From JAZSQT01 sp045538075 (GTDB taxonomy: Bacteria > Chrysiogenota > Deferribacteres > Deferribacterales > Mucispirillaceae): a stretch of 13,994 nt of DNA. The stretch covers positions 1-13,994 of the forward strand of contig JAZSQT010000100.1 of NCBI GenBank assembly GCA_045538075.1, in the 5' to 3' direction. The notes below the pieces were generated by a model, which was not told the DNA's origin, did not search any database, and saw only the letters and a list, made by a program, of their open reading frames with translations. Both the position numbers and the translations under genes were made by a program. Positions 6,278-13,893 of this stretch are shown piece after piece (position 1 is the first letter of the stretch; each line of letters starts with the position of its first letter).

Positions 6278-7398
6278 TGATTAATATTATTAACCGTCTT
6301 TTAGCAATGTTTTATAAAGAATTTATATATGTAATAAGAGATCCTAAAATGAGAATTATAATTATAGCTGTGCCAATTATACAGTCTCTCGTATTAGGTT
6401 ATGCTGTAAATATGGATCTAAAATACGTAAAAACTGCAGTTGTAGATTTTGATAATACAGAAGAAAGTAAAAGCCTTTTATCTAAATTTTTTTCTACAGA
6501 TACTTTTGAAAAAGTAGCACAAACAAATATGAAAGAAGCAGAAGATATGGTTTTATCAGGACAAGCAACAATGATAATTCGCATTCCAAAAGGGTTTGAG
6601 GCAAATTTAAGTAGAGGAAAAGATAGCCATATACAAGTAATAATAGATGCAACAAATTCTGTTAGTGCTGGCATGGCTGCTGGTTACGTTAGTAGTGTAC
6701 TTGAATTATTTAATAATGATTATATTAGTAAAATTACTTCTGAAAATAAAAACATAGGTGTAGTTGTAGATTTTAGAACTTGGTTTAATGACAATTTTGA
6801 AAGTAGAAATTTTTTCGTTCCTTCAATTCTTGCAATGTTAATTATTATTATATCTGTTATGCTTTCAGGTATGGCAATTGTTCAAGAAAAAGAAACTGGA
6901 ACTATGGAGCAACTGATTGTTAGTCCAATTACAGCTGGAGAGTTTATAGCTGGAAAATGTTTTCCATTTGCAATAGTTAGTTTTATTGATGTAATACTTA
7001 TTATATCAATAGCCGTTTTTTGGTTTAAAATTCCTGTTACTGGAAGTTTACTTCTTTTATTAATATCATCAATGTTATATATTTTTGCAACTTTAGGAGT
7101 AGGATTGTTAATTTCTGCTATAAGTTCAACTCAGCAACAAGCTATGATGTCCACTTTTATGGTGATATTTCCTATGATACTACTTTCTGGATTTGCTTTT
7201 CCTATTGAAAATATGCCAAAAGTAATTCAATACATTACATATATCAATCCTGTGCGTTACTTTCTTGTTATAATTCGTGGTGTATTTCTAAAAGGATTAT
7301 ATTTTGATAGCTTGAAAATTGAAACTATTATTCTTGCTGTTCAAAGTATATGTTACTTATCTATTGCAGTAATATTATTGCGAAAAAGATTAAATTAA
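6277..7398 (+). CDS. ABC-2 type exporter permease (YbhS/YbhR-like), second of two
   Basis: This 373-residue protein is a paralogue of the preceding permease with the same topology: TM1 at about 25-45, an extracytoplasmic domain to about 178, then segments near 179-201, 229-250, 255-281, 288-311 and 347-367. The two share RDP before TM1 and the motif GTMEQLI (208-214) with a Pro-x-T/Thr-Ala segment after it. A GAGGG at 6268-6272, 4 nt before the ATG, and the one-base overlap TAATG support coupled translation. It completes an adaptor-ATPase-ATPase-permease-permease set, the full inner-membrane part of a YbhGFSR-type pump. Nothing in it reveals the substrate, and no regulator gene is adjacent. 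Confidence 0.92.
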   Translation: MINIINRLLAMFYKEFIYVIRDPKMRIIIIAVPIIQSLVLGYAVNMDLKYVKTAVVDFDNTEESKSLLSKFFSTDTFEKVAQTNMKEAEDMVLSGQATMIIRIPKGFEANLSRGKDSHIQVIIDATNSVSAGMAAGYVSSVLELFNNDYISKITSENKNIGVVVDFRTWFNDNFESRNFFVPSILAMLIIIISVMLSGMAIVQEKETGTMEQLIVSPITAGEFIAGKCFPFAIVSFIDVILIISIAVFWFKIPVTGSLLLLLISSMLYIFATLGVGLLISAISSTQQQAMMSTFMVIFPMILLSGFAFPIENMPKVIQYITYINPVRYFLVIIRGVFLKGLYFDSLKIETIILAVQSICYLSIAVILLRKRLN

Positions 7399-7414
7399 TA
7401 TATAAAAATACATA

Positions 7415-7420
7415 TATAAT
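7415..7420 (+). promoter_or_regulatory. Possible -10 element for the PC4-like gene
   Basis: A perfect TATAAT lies 26 nt before the ATG at 7447, giving a short leader that would still include the AGGGG ribosome binding site. No recognisable -35 is found at 16-19 nt upstream, and the surroundings are almost pure A/T, so this may be chance. Confidence 0.25.
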
Positions 7421-7434
7421 ATTCGTAAATTTAT

Positions 7435-7439
7435 AGGGG
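7435..7439 (+). promoter_or_regulatory. Ribosome binding site deciding the start of the PC4-like gene
   Basis: AGGGG lies 7 nt before ATG 7447 but only 1 nt before the in-frame ATG 7441. The spacing selects 7447, giving a protein starting MAEIKYE, the usual family start. Confidence 0.75.
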
Positions 7440-7446
7440 TATGATT

Positions 7447-7668
7447 ATGGCTGAAATTAAGTATGAAATTGTTGAAAAATTTGGTGTATTAGGCGAATCT
7501 GGTAGAGGTTGGAAAAAAGAAATAAACTTTATTAAATGGAACGATAGAGATCCAAAATACGATATTAGAGAATGGTCTCCAGATGGGGATAAAATGGGCA
7601 AAGGTGTTACTTTGTCTAAAGAAGAAGCAAAAAATTTAAAAGAAATATTAAATAGTTTAGATATATGA
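7447..7668 (+). CDS. PC4/YdbC-like single-stranded nucleic acid-binding protein
   Basis: This 73-residue protein matches the bacterial YdbC branch of the transcriptional coactivator p15 (PC4) family: it starts MAEIKYEIVEKFGVL, has the GWKKEINFIKWN strand pair, then YDIREWSPDGDKMGKG and a C-terminal helix (about 58-71). Full length agrees with the family, in which a homodimer of curved beta-sheets binds single-stranded DNA or RNA. A cytoplasmic role in transcription, replication or repair is inferred from the family; no specific target can be read from the sequence. It starts 48 nt after the exporter operon and 24 nt before rfbB, with its own strong AGGGG site. An alternative ATG at 7441 adds two residues and has poor spacing. 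Confidence 0.85.
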   Translation: MAEIKYEIVEKFGVLGESGRGWKKEINFIKWNDRDPKYDIREWSPDGDKMGKGVTLSKEEAKNLKEILNSLDI

Positions 7669-7692
7669 TATACTTATAATAAGGAATATTTA

Positions 7693-8760
7693 ATGGGTAA
7701 AAATATTATTGTAACTGGAGGGGCAGGGTTTATTGGTTCAGCATTAGTTCGTCATATAATCAATAATACCGATGATAATGTTGCAGTCATTGATAAACTT
7801 ACGTATGCAGGTAATTTAGATTCTCTTTCAAGTGTATCTAATAGTGATAGATATAAATTTTATAAATGTGATATATGCGATAGACAATCCATTGATAAAA
7901 TTTTTAAAGAATTTTCACCAGATATTGTTATGAATTTGGCAGCAGAATCCCATGTTGACAGATCAATAGATTCTCCAATGGATTTTATACAAACAAATGT
8001 TATTGGAACATATACTATGCTTGAAGTTTCTAAAGCATATTTTTATTCATTAAACCAAGATAAGAAATGCAATTTTATTTTTCATCATATATCAACTGAT
8101 GAAGTATATGGTGATTTACATGGAAGTGATGATTTTTTCAGAGAAGATACTCCTTATGCTCCAAGTTCACCTTATTCTGCTTCTAAAGCATCATCAGATC
8201 ACTTAGTGCGTGCCTGGTACAGAACTTATGGATTGCCTACAATAGTTACTAATTGTTCAAATAATTATGGCCCATATCATTTTCCAGAAAAATTAATACC
8301 ATTAGTCATATTAAGAGCCATTGATGGAAAACCACTGCCTGTTTATGGAACTGGAGCTCAAATTAGAGATTGGTTATATGTAGAAGATCACGTTAAAGCA
8401 TTGTATTTAGTAGCAACTAAAGGGAAACCATCGGAAACATATAATATTGGTGGCAATAATGAAAAAAAGAATATAGAGGTAGTTAATAAAATTTGTGAAA
8501 TTTTAGATGAAGTAAAACCAAGAGAAGATAAAAAATCGTATAAAGAGCAAATTACTTTTGTATCAGATAGACCAGGACACGATATGCGTTATGCAATTGA
8601 TGCAAGTAAAATAAAAAAAGAATTAGGCTGGCAACCAGAAGAAACTTTTGAAACAGGTATCAAAAAAACAGTTTTATGGTATTTAGATAATATTGATGGC
8701 TGGTGTAAAAGAGTTTTAGATGGAAGCTATAGAATGGAAAGATTAGGTTTAGGAGAATAA
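7693..8760 (+). CDS. rfbB: dTDP-glucose 4,6-dehydratase
   Basis: This 355-residue enzyme is RmlB, the second step of dTDP-L-rhamnose synthesis. It converts dTDP-glucose to dTDP-4-keto-6-deoxyglucose with bound NAD. It is an extended SDR protein: the GGAGFIG nucleotide loop is at 9-15, the diagnostic dehydratase triad STDEVYG has Thr135-Asp136-Glu137, and the catalytic YSASK is at 161-165. NNYGPYHFPEK, GTGAQIRDWLYVEDH and the C-terminal LGWQPEE are strongly family-specific. Its length is normal. AAGGAA at 7681-7686 lies 6 nt upstream of the ATG. It is the first of a tight cluster with rfbA (3 nt after its stop), rfbC and rfbD, so all four reactions from glucose-1-phosphate are present. Confidence 0.97.
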   Translation: MGKNIIVTGGAGFIGSALVRHIINNTDDNVAVIDKLTYAGNLDSLSSVSNSDRYKFYKCDICDRQSIDKIFKEFSPDIVMNLAAESHVDRSIDSPMDFIQTNVIGTYTMLEVSKAYFYSLNQDKKCNFIFHHISTDEVYGDLHGSDDFFREDTPYAPSSPYSASKASSDHLVRAWYRTYGLPTIVTNCSNNYGPYHFPEKLIPLVILRAIDGKPLPVYGTGAQIRDWLYVEDHVKALYLVATKGKPSETYNIGGNNEKKNIEVVNKICEILDEVKPREDKKSYKEQITFVSDRPGHDMRYAIDASKIKKELGWQPEETFETGIKKTVLWYLDNIDGWCKRVLDGSYRMERLGLGE

Positions 8761-8763
8761 TTT

Positions 8764-9633
8764 ATGAAAGGTATTATTTTGGCTGGTGGTGCTGGAACAA
8801 GGCTACATCCAGTAACGATAGGCGTTTCTAAACAAATATTACCAGTATATGATAAACCTATGATATACTATCCTTTGTCTGTTTTAATGCTTGCTAATAT
8901 TAGAGATATTTTGATTATAACTACTCCAGAAGACCAAGCATCTTTTATAAGAACATTAGGTGATGGTAGTGATTTTGGAATTAATATAGAATATAGAGTT
9001 CAGCCAAAACCAGAAGGTTTAGCTCAAGCATTTATTATAGGTGATACTTTTATTGGTAGCGATAATTGTGCGTTAGTTTTAGGTGATAATATTTTTTACG
9101 GTTATAACCTACGCAAAATTCTTTTAAATGCAAGTGATAAAAAAAATGGTGCAACTGTTTTTGGATATTGGGTAGCAAACCCAGAAAGTTTTGGGGTAGT
9201 AGGTTTTGACGAAAACGGTAAAGTAAATTCAATAATAGAAAAACCAGAATATCCAGCATCAAATTATGCAGTTACTGGATTATATTTTTATGATAATAAA
9301 GTTGTTGATATAGCTAAAAACATTAAACCTTCTGCAAGAGGTGAGTTAGAAATTACATCAGTAAATCAGACGTATTTAGATAATAATGAGTTAGATGTAA
9401 AAATATTTGAAAGGGGTTATGCGTGGTTAGATACTGGAACCCATGAAAGTTTAATGGAAGCAGGGCAATTTATTAGAACAATAGAACATCGTCAAGGAAT
9501 AAAAATTGCATGTCTTGAAGAAATATCTTTTGAAAATGGTTGGATTAGTGTAGATATGCTTGAAAAAAGAGCAAGTTTATTACAGAAAACTGAATATGGA
9601 AAATATTTAAGTCGTATATTAAAGGATATATAG
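8764..9633 (+). CDS. rfbA: Glucose-1-phosphate thymidylyltransferase
   Basis: This 289-residue enzyme is RmlA, which joins dTTP and glucose-1-phosphate to make dTDP-glucose, the committed and usually feedback-inhibited step of the rhamnose pathway. It shows the nucleotidyltransferase loop GGAGTRL (8-14), SKQILPVYDKPMIYYPL with the catalytic-site Lys23, LGDN (107-109 region, metal-binding Asp108), EKP (159-161) and WLDTGTHESL with Asp223. The length is typical of tetrameric RmlA. AGGAG (8751-8755), located within the end of rfbB, lies 8 nt before the ATG, so the two genes are on one transcript. Confident assignment. Confidence 0.97.
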   Translation: MKGIILAGGAGTRLHPVTIGVSKQILPVYDKPMIYYPLSVLMLANIRDILIITTPEDQASFIRTLGDGSDFGINIEYRVQPKPEGLAQAFIIGDTFIGSDNCALVLGDNIFYGYNLRKILLNASDKKNGATVFGYWVANPESFGVVGFDENGKVNSIIEKPEYPASNYAVTGLYFYDNKVVDIAKNIKPSARGELEITSVNQTYLDNNELDVKIFERGYAWLDTGTHESLMEAGQFIRTIEHRQGIKIACLEEISFENGWISVDMLEKRASLLQKTEYGKYLSRILKDI

Positions 9634-9635
9634 AA

Positions 9636-10184
9636 ATGAATTTTATTCAAACTGATATTAAAGATGTTATTATAGTTGAACCAAAAATTTTTACCGATTC
9701 AAGAGGATACTTTTTTGAAACATACGTAGAAAAAAGATATATAGAAAATGGAATAAAAGTTGACTTTATTCAAGATAACGAATCTAAATCTTCCTATGGA
9801 GTTATTAGAGGGCTACATTATCAAACACCTCCTTTTGCTCAATCAAAATTAGTTAGGGTTATATCAGGCAAAGTTTTAGATGTTGCTGTTGATATTAGAA
9901 AATCATCGCCTACTTTTGGAAAGTATGTTGCAGTAGAATTAAGTGATGAAAATAAGAGACAATTATTTATTCCTGTTGGATTTGCTCATGGATTTGCAGT
10001 ATTAAGTGATGAAGTCATTTTTGCTTATAAATGTGATAATTATTACAATCCATCATCTGAAAGAGGGATAAAATTTGATGATGATTTTTTATCAATTGAT
10101 TGGAAAATACCAAAAGAAAAAATGATTATTTCAGATAAAGATAGATTACTACCAAATTTTAATGCTTGTGAGTATTTTATATGA
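9636..10184 (+). CDS. rfbC: dTDP-4-dehydrorhamnose 3,5-epimerase
   Basis: This 182-residue enzyme is RmlC, a cupin-fold epimerase acting on dTDP-4-keto-6-deoxyglucose, the third step to dTDP-rhamnose. Visible landmarks are DSRGYFFETY (21-30), IRGLHYQ with the catalytic His61, LDVAVDIRKSSPTFGK (Asp86), FIPVGFAHGF, and the active-site tyrosine region NYYNP (Tyr136/137). The length is typical. AAAGGA (9621-9626) lies 9 nt upstream of the ATG. The stop overlaps the rfbD start as ATGA, so the two are translationally coupled. Confidence 0.96.
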   Translation: MNFIQTDIKDVIIVEPKIFTDSRGYFFETYVEKRYIENGIKVDFIQDNESKSSYGVIRGLHYQTPPFAQSKLVRVISGKVLDVAVDIRKSSPTFGKYVAVELSDENKRQLFIPVGFAHGFAVLSDEVIFAYKCDNYYNPSSERGIKFDDDFLSIDWKIPKEKMIISDKDRLLPNFNACEYFI

Positions 10185-11026
10185 AGATAATGATTACTGG
10201 TGGCAAAGGTATGTTGGGACGCTCTTTGCAAAAAAAATTATATAACCATAATTTAGTTATTGCAGATATTGATACTGTTGATATTACAAATTCTTATGCG
10301 ACTGATATATTTATAAAAGAAAATAAACCTGATATAATTATTCATTGTGCTGCCATGACTAATGTTGATGCTTGTGAAACTGAAATTGATAAAGCATATT
10401 TGATAAATTCTGTAGGCTCATTAAATATTGCAAGTAGTTGTAATAAAATTGGAGCTAAATTAATTGCAATATCTACAGATTACGTATTTGATGGAAATAG
10501 TAGTAGGCCGTATAATGAATATGATAAGCCAAATCCTATGACAGTTTATGGCAAAAGTAAATTTGCTGGAGAAGAAGCAGTTAGACACCATTGTCCAAAT
10601 CATGTTATAATAAGAACAGCATGGCTTTATGGTCTTAGTGGTCAAAGTTTTGTTCATACTATGATGAAACTTGCTGATGGCTCAAAAGACGAGATAAAAG
10701 TAGTTGATGATCAAATAGGTAATCCAACGAGTGTCAATGCTGTTTCAGATATGATAATTAATTTTATAAACCACGAAACTGTTTGTGGCACCTTTCATGT
10801 TACTTGTGAAGGTGAGACTTCTTGGTATAATTTTGCCAAAAAAATATTTTCAATTAAAGGTGTTAATCAGAGAGTAATTCCTTGCACCTCTAATGAGTAT
10901 CCAAGACCAGCTAAGAGACCTAAAAATTCATCATTAGATAAAATGAATTTACGCTTACACGGTTTTTTGAAAATGCCTAATTGGGAATATTGTCTTGAGG
11001 AATTTTTAAAAGAAGAAAAGTTTTAG
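10181..11026 (+). CDS. rfbD: dTDP-4-dehydrorhamnose reductase
   Basis: This 281-residue enzyme is RmlD, an SDR that uses NAD(P)H to reduce the 4-keto group, finishing dTDP-L-rhamnose. It has GGKGMLG (7-13), CAAMTNVDACE (56-66), STDYVFDG (98-105, catalytic Thr99) and YGKSK (123-127). The substrate-binding RPKNSSLD is seen near the C-terminus. The length is slightly below or at the usual 285-300, with no sign of truncation. It overlaps rfbC by 4 nt and galE begins 1 nt after its stop. A run of eight A (10230-10237) lies early in the gene. Confidence 0.95.
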   Translation: MKIMITGGKGMLGRSLQKKLYNHNLVIADIDTVDITNSYATDIFIKENKPDIIIHCAAMTNVDACETEIDKAYLINSVGSLNIASSCNKIGAKLIAISTDYVFDGNSSRPYNEYDKPNPMTVYGKSKFAGEEAVRHHCPNHVIIRTAWLYGLSGQSFVHTMMKLADGSKDEIKVVDDQIGNPTSVNAVSDMIINFINHETVCGTFHVTCEGETSWYNFAKKIFSIKGVNQRVIPCTSNEYPRPAKRPKNSSLDKMNLRLHGFLKMPNWEYCLEEFLKEEKF

Positions 11027-11027
11027 A

Positions 11028-12020
11028 ATGTCAAGAAATGTATTAATTACTGGTGGTGCAGGATATATTGGTAGCGTTGTTGCAAGAAGTTTTATTGCAA
11101 GAGGAGATAATGTTATTATTGTTGATGATTTATCTCATTCTACAATACATTCTATACCAAAAGATAGTATTTTTTATAACAGTAATATTAATAATAAAGA
11201 TGTGATTAAGGAAATTACATCAAAATATGAAATATCAGCTTGTCTCCATTTTGCAGCTTTAATAGAAGTTGGAGAATCTGTTAAAGAACCCTATAAATAC
11301 TTTAATAATAACACATCTTATTCTATAGAATTATTTAATAACTTACAAAATTGTGGTGTTAATAAGGTTGTGTTTTCTTCTACTGCTGCCATATATGGCG
11401 AACCAATATATACTCCTATTGATGAAAATCACCCAAAAAATCCAGCTAATCCTTATGGATTGTCTAAATATTTTATTGAGAAATTTTTAGAATCATTTTC
11501 AATAGCTTATGATTTTAATTACGTTGCATTAAGATATTTTAATGCTTGTGGAGCAGATAGCATTAATTATGGAGAAGACCATAATCCAGAAAGTCATTTA
11601 ATTCCTTTAATCTTGCAAGTTCCATTAAATAAACGAGAAAAAATTTTTATATATGGCAATGATTATCCTACAAAAGATGGCACGTGTATAAGAGATTATA
11701 TTCATGTATCAGATTTAGCTTCAGCTCATCTTGCAGCATACGATTATTTAATTGGTGGTGGAAAAAGTGATGTTTTTAATTTAGGCAATGGCAATGGTTT
11801 TTCTGTTCAAGAAGTAATAGATTGTGCAAGAAAAGTTACAGGACATAATATACCTCAAGAGGTTGTTGAAAGAAGAGCCGGAGATACTTCTGTTTTAGTT
11901 GCTTCAAGTCAAAAAGCAAAAGATATTTTAAAATGGCAACCTAAATATTATTTAATAGAAGATATGGTAAAATCAGCATGGGATTGGCATAAAAATAATC
12001 CTAATGGCTATAATAAATAG
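11028..12020 (+). CDS. galE: UDP-glucose 4-epimerase
   Basis: This 330-residue extended SDR enzyme interconverts UDP-glucose and UDP-galactose (possibly also the N-acetyl forms) using bound NAD. Landmarks are the GGAGYIG loop (9-15), HFAALIEVGESV, FSSTAAIYGEP with Thr119 at the catalytic Ser/Thr position, the catalytic YGLSK (143-147), RYFNACGAD, and DGTCIRDYIHVSDLA. These place it in the galE group rather than with rfbB-like or GDP-sugar enzymes. It follows rfbD by 1 nt without a clear ribosome binding site, so it is probably translated by coupling. The grouping implies galactose or a related sugar is needed together with rhamnose in a surface glycan. Confidence 0.93.
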   Translation: MSRNVLITGGAGYIGSVVARSFIARGDNVIIVDDLSHSTIHSIPKDSIFYNSNINNKDVIKEITSKYEISACLHFAALIEVGESVKEPYKYFNNNTSYSIELFNNLQNCGVNKVVFSSTAAIYGEPIYTPIDENHPKNPANPYGLSKYFIEKFLESFSIAYDFNYVALRYFNACGADSINYGEDHNPESHLIPLILQVPLNKREKIFIYGNDYPTKDGTCIRDYIHVSDLASAHLAAYDYLIGGGKSDVFNLGNGNGFSVQEVIDCARKVTGHNIPQEVVERRAGDTSVLVASSQKAKDILKWQPKYYLIEDMVKSAWDWHKNNPNGYNK

Positions 12021-12040
12021 TATTTGTGAGAATAACAAAT

Positions 12041-13702
12041 ATGTTAACTACTAATTATGATAGTTTATATAAATTTTTAATAGAATTTTGTAAAATAAAA
12101 AGTATAGTCGGTTCTGATAATGGCGAAAATCAAGCTGCCGATTTTTTATACGATAAATTTAAGCAATTAGAATATTTTAAACAAAACCCAAGTAATATTT
12201 GGTTTGATAGTTTAGAAGATGATTTATTAAAAAGAAAAAATTTCTGTGCATTTATAGAAGCAAAAAATAAAACGAATAAAACTATAGTTTTTATCGGTCA
12301 TATTGATGTTGTAAATACAGATGTTTGTGGTGAGATGTCAGACCTTGCTTTTAATCCAGTTGAATATACTGAAAAACTAAAAACATTGAATCTTGATGAA
12401 GATATTTCAAAGGATTTGCTGTCAGGAGATTGGTTATTTGGCAGGGGAGTTTCAGATATGAAATCTGGTTTGACAGTGTTATCAGCAATTTTTTCTGAAC
12501 TATCTATGAATACAGATACAATAGAATGTAATTATATGTTGCTTGGTTTAGCAGACGAAGAAAATAACGGTTTTGGTATCCATCAAGCTATTAAAATGAT
12601 GGATAAAATGAAGAGAGAAAAATCTCTTGAATTTATTTGTTGTATTGATAGCGAACCAACGATTACAGGGGAAGAAAAAGATATTCCAAGAGTTTATTTA
12701 GGAACTATTGGTTGTGCTACGCCTTTTGCATTTTTTATTGGCAAAGAAAGTCATGTTGGAGAATATTTTGAGGGAATAAACTCATCATTAATTGCAAGTT
12801 ATTTCAATGTTAGTGTTGAGGGTGATTATAATACGTCTGATACATGGAAAGGGGTAAATTATTCGCCTTTAACTTGTTTAAAAATTCAAGAATTACGAGA
12901 TGGATATTCTGTAACACTGCCAGAGAGAACAGTTGCATGTTATAATATTTTGATGGTGCAACGAAAGGCAAGTGATATATTAATGTATTTTGCTGAAAAA
13001 TCAGAAATTGCACTACAAAATTCTATAAATCATGTTAAAAGAAATAGGGATTATTTGTTTAATAATGGCTCAACAAGTTTGCCAGAAATTGATTATAAAT
13101 ATAGAATTATATATTATTCTGAATTAATAGAGATGGTAGAAAAAATTACAGGAAGAAGCCATAATGATTTAGCATTAGAAATATTAAAAGATGTAGATTA
13201 TTTAAAAGATTCTCAAGAAAGAGGTATATATTTAGTAAATAAATTTGTTGATATTGCAGGAGTTGATGGACTAACTGTAATTATCGGCTTTCTTTCTCCA
13301 TACTGTCAACCAAGAGTTAATTATGGCAAAAAAATAGGTGAAATTGCAATTAGAAAAAGTGTTGCATTGTTGCAAGATTGGTATTCTTCTCAGTATAATA
13401 AACCTTTTATTGTATCAGAAATTTATGAAGGTATTTCAGATATGAGCGAATTAGGTTTTCAAGAAAGTGATGAAGAGTTAAGCATAATCAAAAATAATCT
13501 TGTAGGATATAATGTTGAAATAAAGACGCCTTTTAATTACATGAAATCATTAGATGTTCCAGTAATAAATATTGGACCAGTAGGTAAAGATGCACACAAA
13601 ATGACAGAAAGAGTATATTTGCCTTATACATTTAATATTTTGCCATTAAAAATAAAAAAGTTTATAGAATTTTATTTAGAAAATTTCAAGAGTAGAACGT
13701 AA
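12041..13702 (+). CDS. rocB: M20-family metallohydrolase, RocB-like
   Basis: From ATG 12041 this is a 553-residue cytoplasmic protein of the zinc-dependent M20 peptidase/deacylase group, closest by eye to RocB (arginine-utilisation protein) in length and layout. Metal-site motifs are GHIDVV (His87, Asp89), GRGVSDMKSG (Asp139), the general-base pair ADEENNG (Glu173/174), CIDSEP (Asp203), and GKDAHKMTER near the C-terminus with His519. The exact substrate of RocB is not established. An in-frame GTG at 12026 would add five residues but has no ribosome binding site. The ATG has only a weak GTGAG (12026-12030) at 10 nt, and family homology begins after both. It follows galE by 20 nt, so it is probably on the sugar-nucleotide transcript, though its chemistry does not fit that pathway. 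Confidence 0.85.
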   Translation: MLTTNYDSLYKFLIEFCKIKSIVGSDNGENQAADFLYDKFKQLEYFKQNPSNIWFDSLEDDLLKRKNFCAFIEAKNKTNKTIVFIGHIDVVNTDVCGEMSDLAFNPVEYTEKLKTLNLDEDISKDLLSGDWLFGRGVSDMKSGLTVLSAIFSELSMNTDTIECNYMLLGLADEENNGFGIHQAIKMMDKMKREKSLEFICCIDSEPTITGEEKDIPRVYLGTIGCATPFAFFIGKESHVGEYFEGINSSLIASYFNVSVEGDYNTSDTWKGVNYSPLTCLKIQELRDGYSVTLPERTVACYNILMVQRKASDILMYFAEKSEIALQNSINHVKRNRDYLFNNGSTSLPEIDYKYRIIYYSELIEMVEKITGRSHNDLALEILKDVDYLKDSQERGIYLVNKFVDIAGVDGLTVIIGFLSPYCQPRVNYGKKIGEIAIRKSVALLQDWYSSQYNKPFIVSEIYEGISDMSELGFQESDEELSIIKNNLVGYNVEIKTPFNYMKSLDVPVINIGPVGKDAHKMTERVYLPYTFNILPLKIKKFIEFYLENFKSRT

Positions 13703-13892
13703 TATTATTTTTGTAATAAATTTTAATTTTTGTTGATAATAACATTTGATTAATTGTATCTTTATAATTTCATTATAATTTTTAAAACCCTTAATAAATA
13801 ACGTTTTTATATAGTATAATAACTTAGTAAAATGTCGTATTTTTTTGCAGTAAAAGTTGACAACAGTAGTGTAATTGTGTTAAATATAGATT
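13703..13892 (+). other. AT-rich intergenic region
   Basis: This stretch holds no coding sequence that I can support and no GC-containing hairpin that would make a terminator for the preceding gene. Several TATAAT boxes occur (13763-13768, 13774-13779, 13815-13820), none with a convincing -35. The only good promoter is at its right end. Confidence 0.6.
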
Positions 13893-13893
13893 A
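13857..13893 (+). promoter_or_regulatory. Candidate sigma70-type promoter abutting the start of the last gene
   Basis: A perfect TTGACA (13857-13862), a 17-nt spacer and TTAAAT (13880-13885) precede the ATG at 13893 by 7 nt, so transcription should begin at or within a base or two of the start codon. The -10 is only a four-of-six match. No ribosome binding site lies upstream of the ATG. Confidence 0.5.

Noticed and set aside
7399..7434. Possible terminator after the exporter operon
   Set aside because: The only self-complementary stretch is pure A/T around 7399-7422 with no stable stem or following U-run, so readthrough into the PC4-like gene is possible and I do not call a terminator.
7675..7680. 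Perfect TATAAT just before the rfbB ribosome binding site
   Set aside because: A transcript from it would start near 7687, after the AAGGAA ribosome binding site at 7681-7686, and there is no -35 at a suitable distance. Probably chance in AT-rich DNA.
13703..13735. Possible terminator after the RocB-like gene
   Set aside because: Only a five-pair A/T stem (TATTA with TAATA) is visible, too weak to support.
13763..13820. Three TATAAT boxes in the right intergenic region
   Set aside because: None has a recognisable -35 at 15-19 nt, and random occurrence is expected at this base composition.
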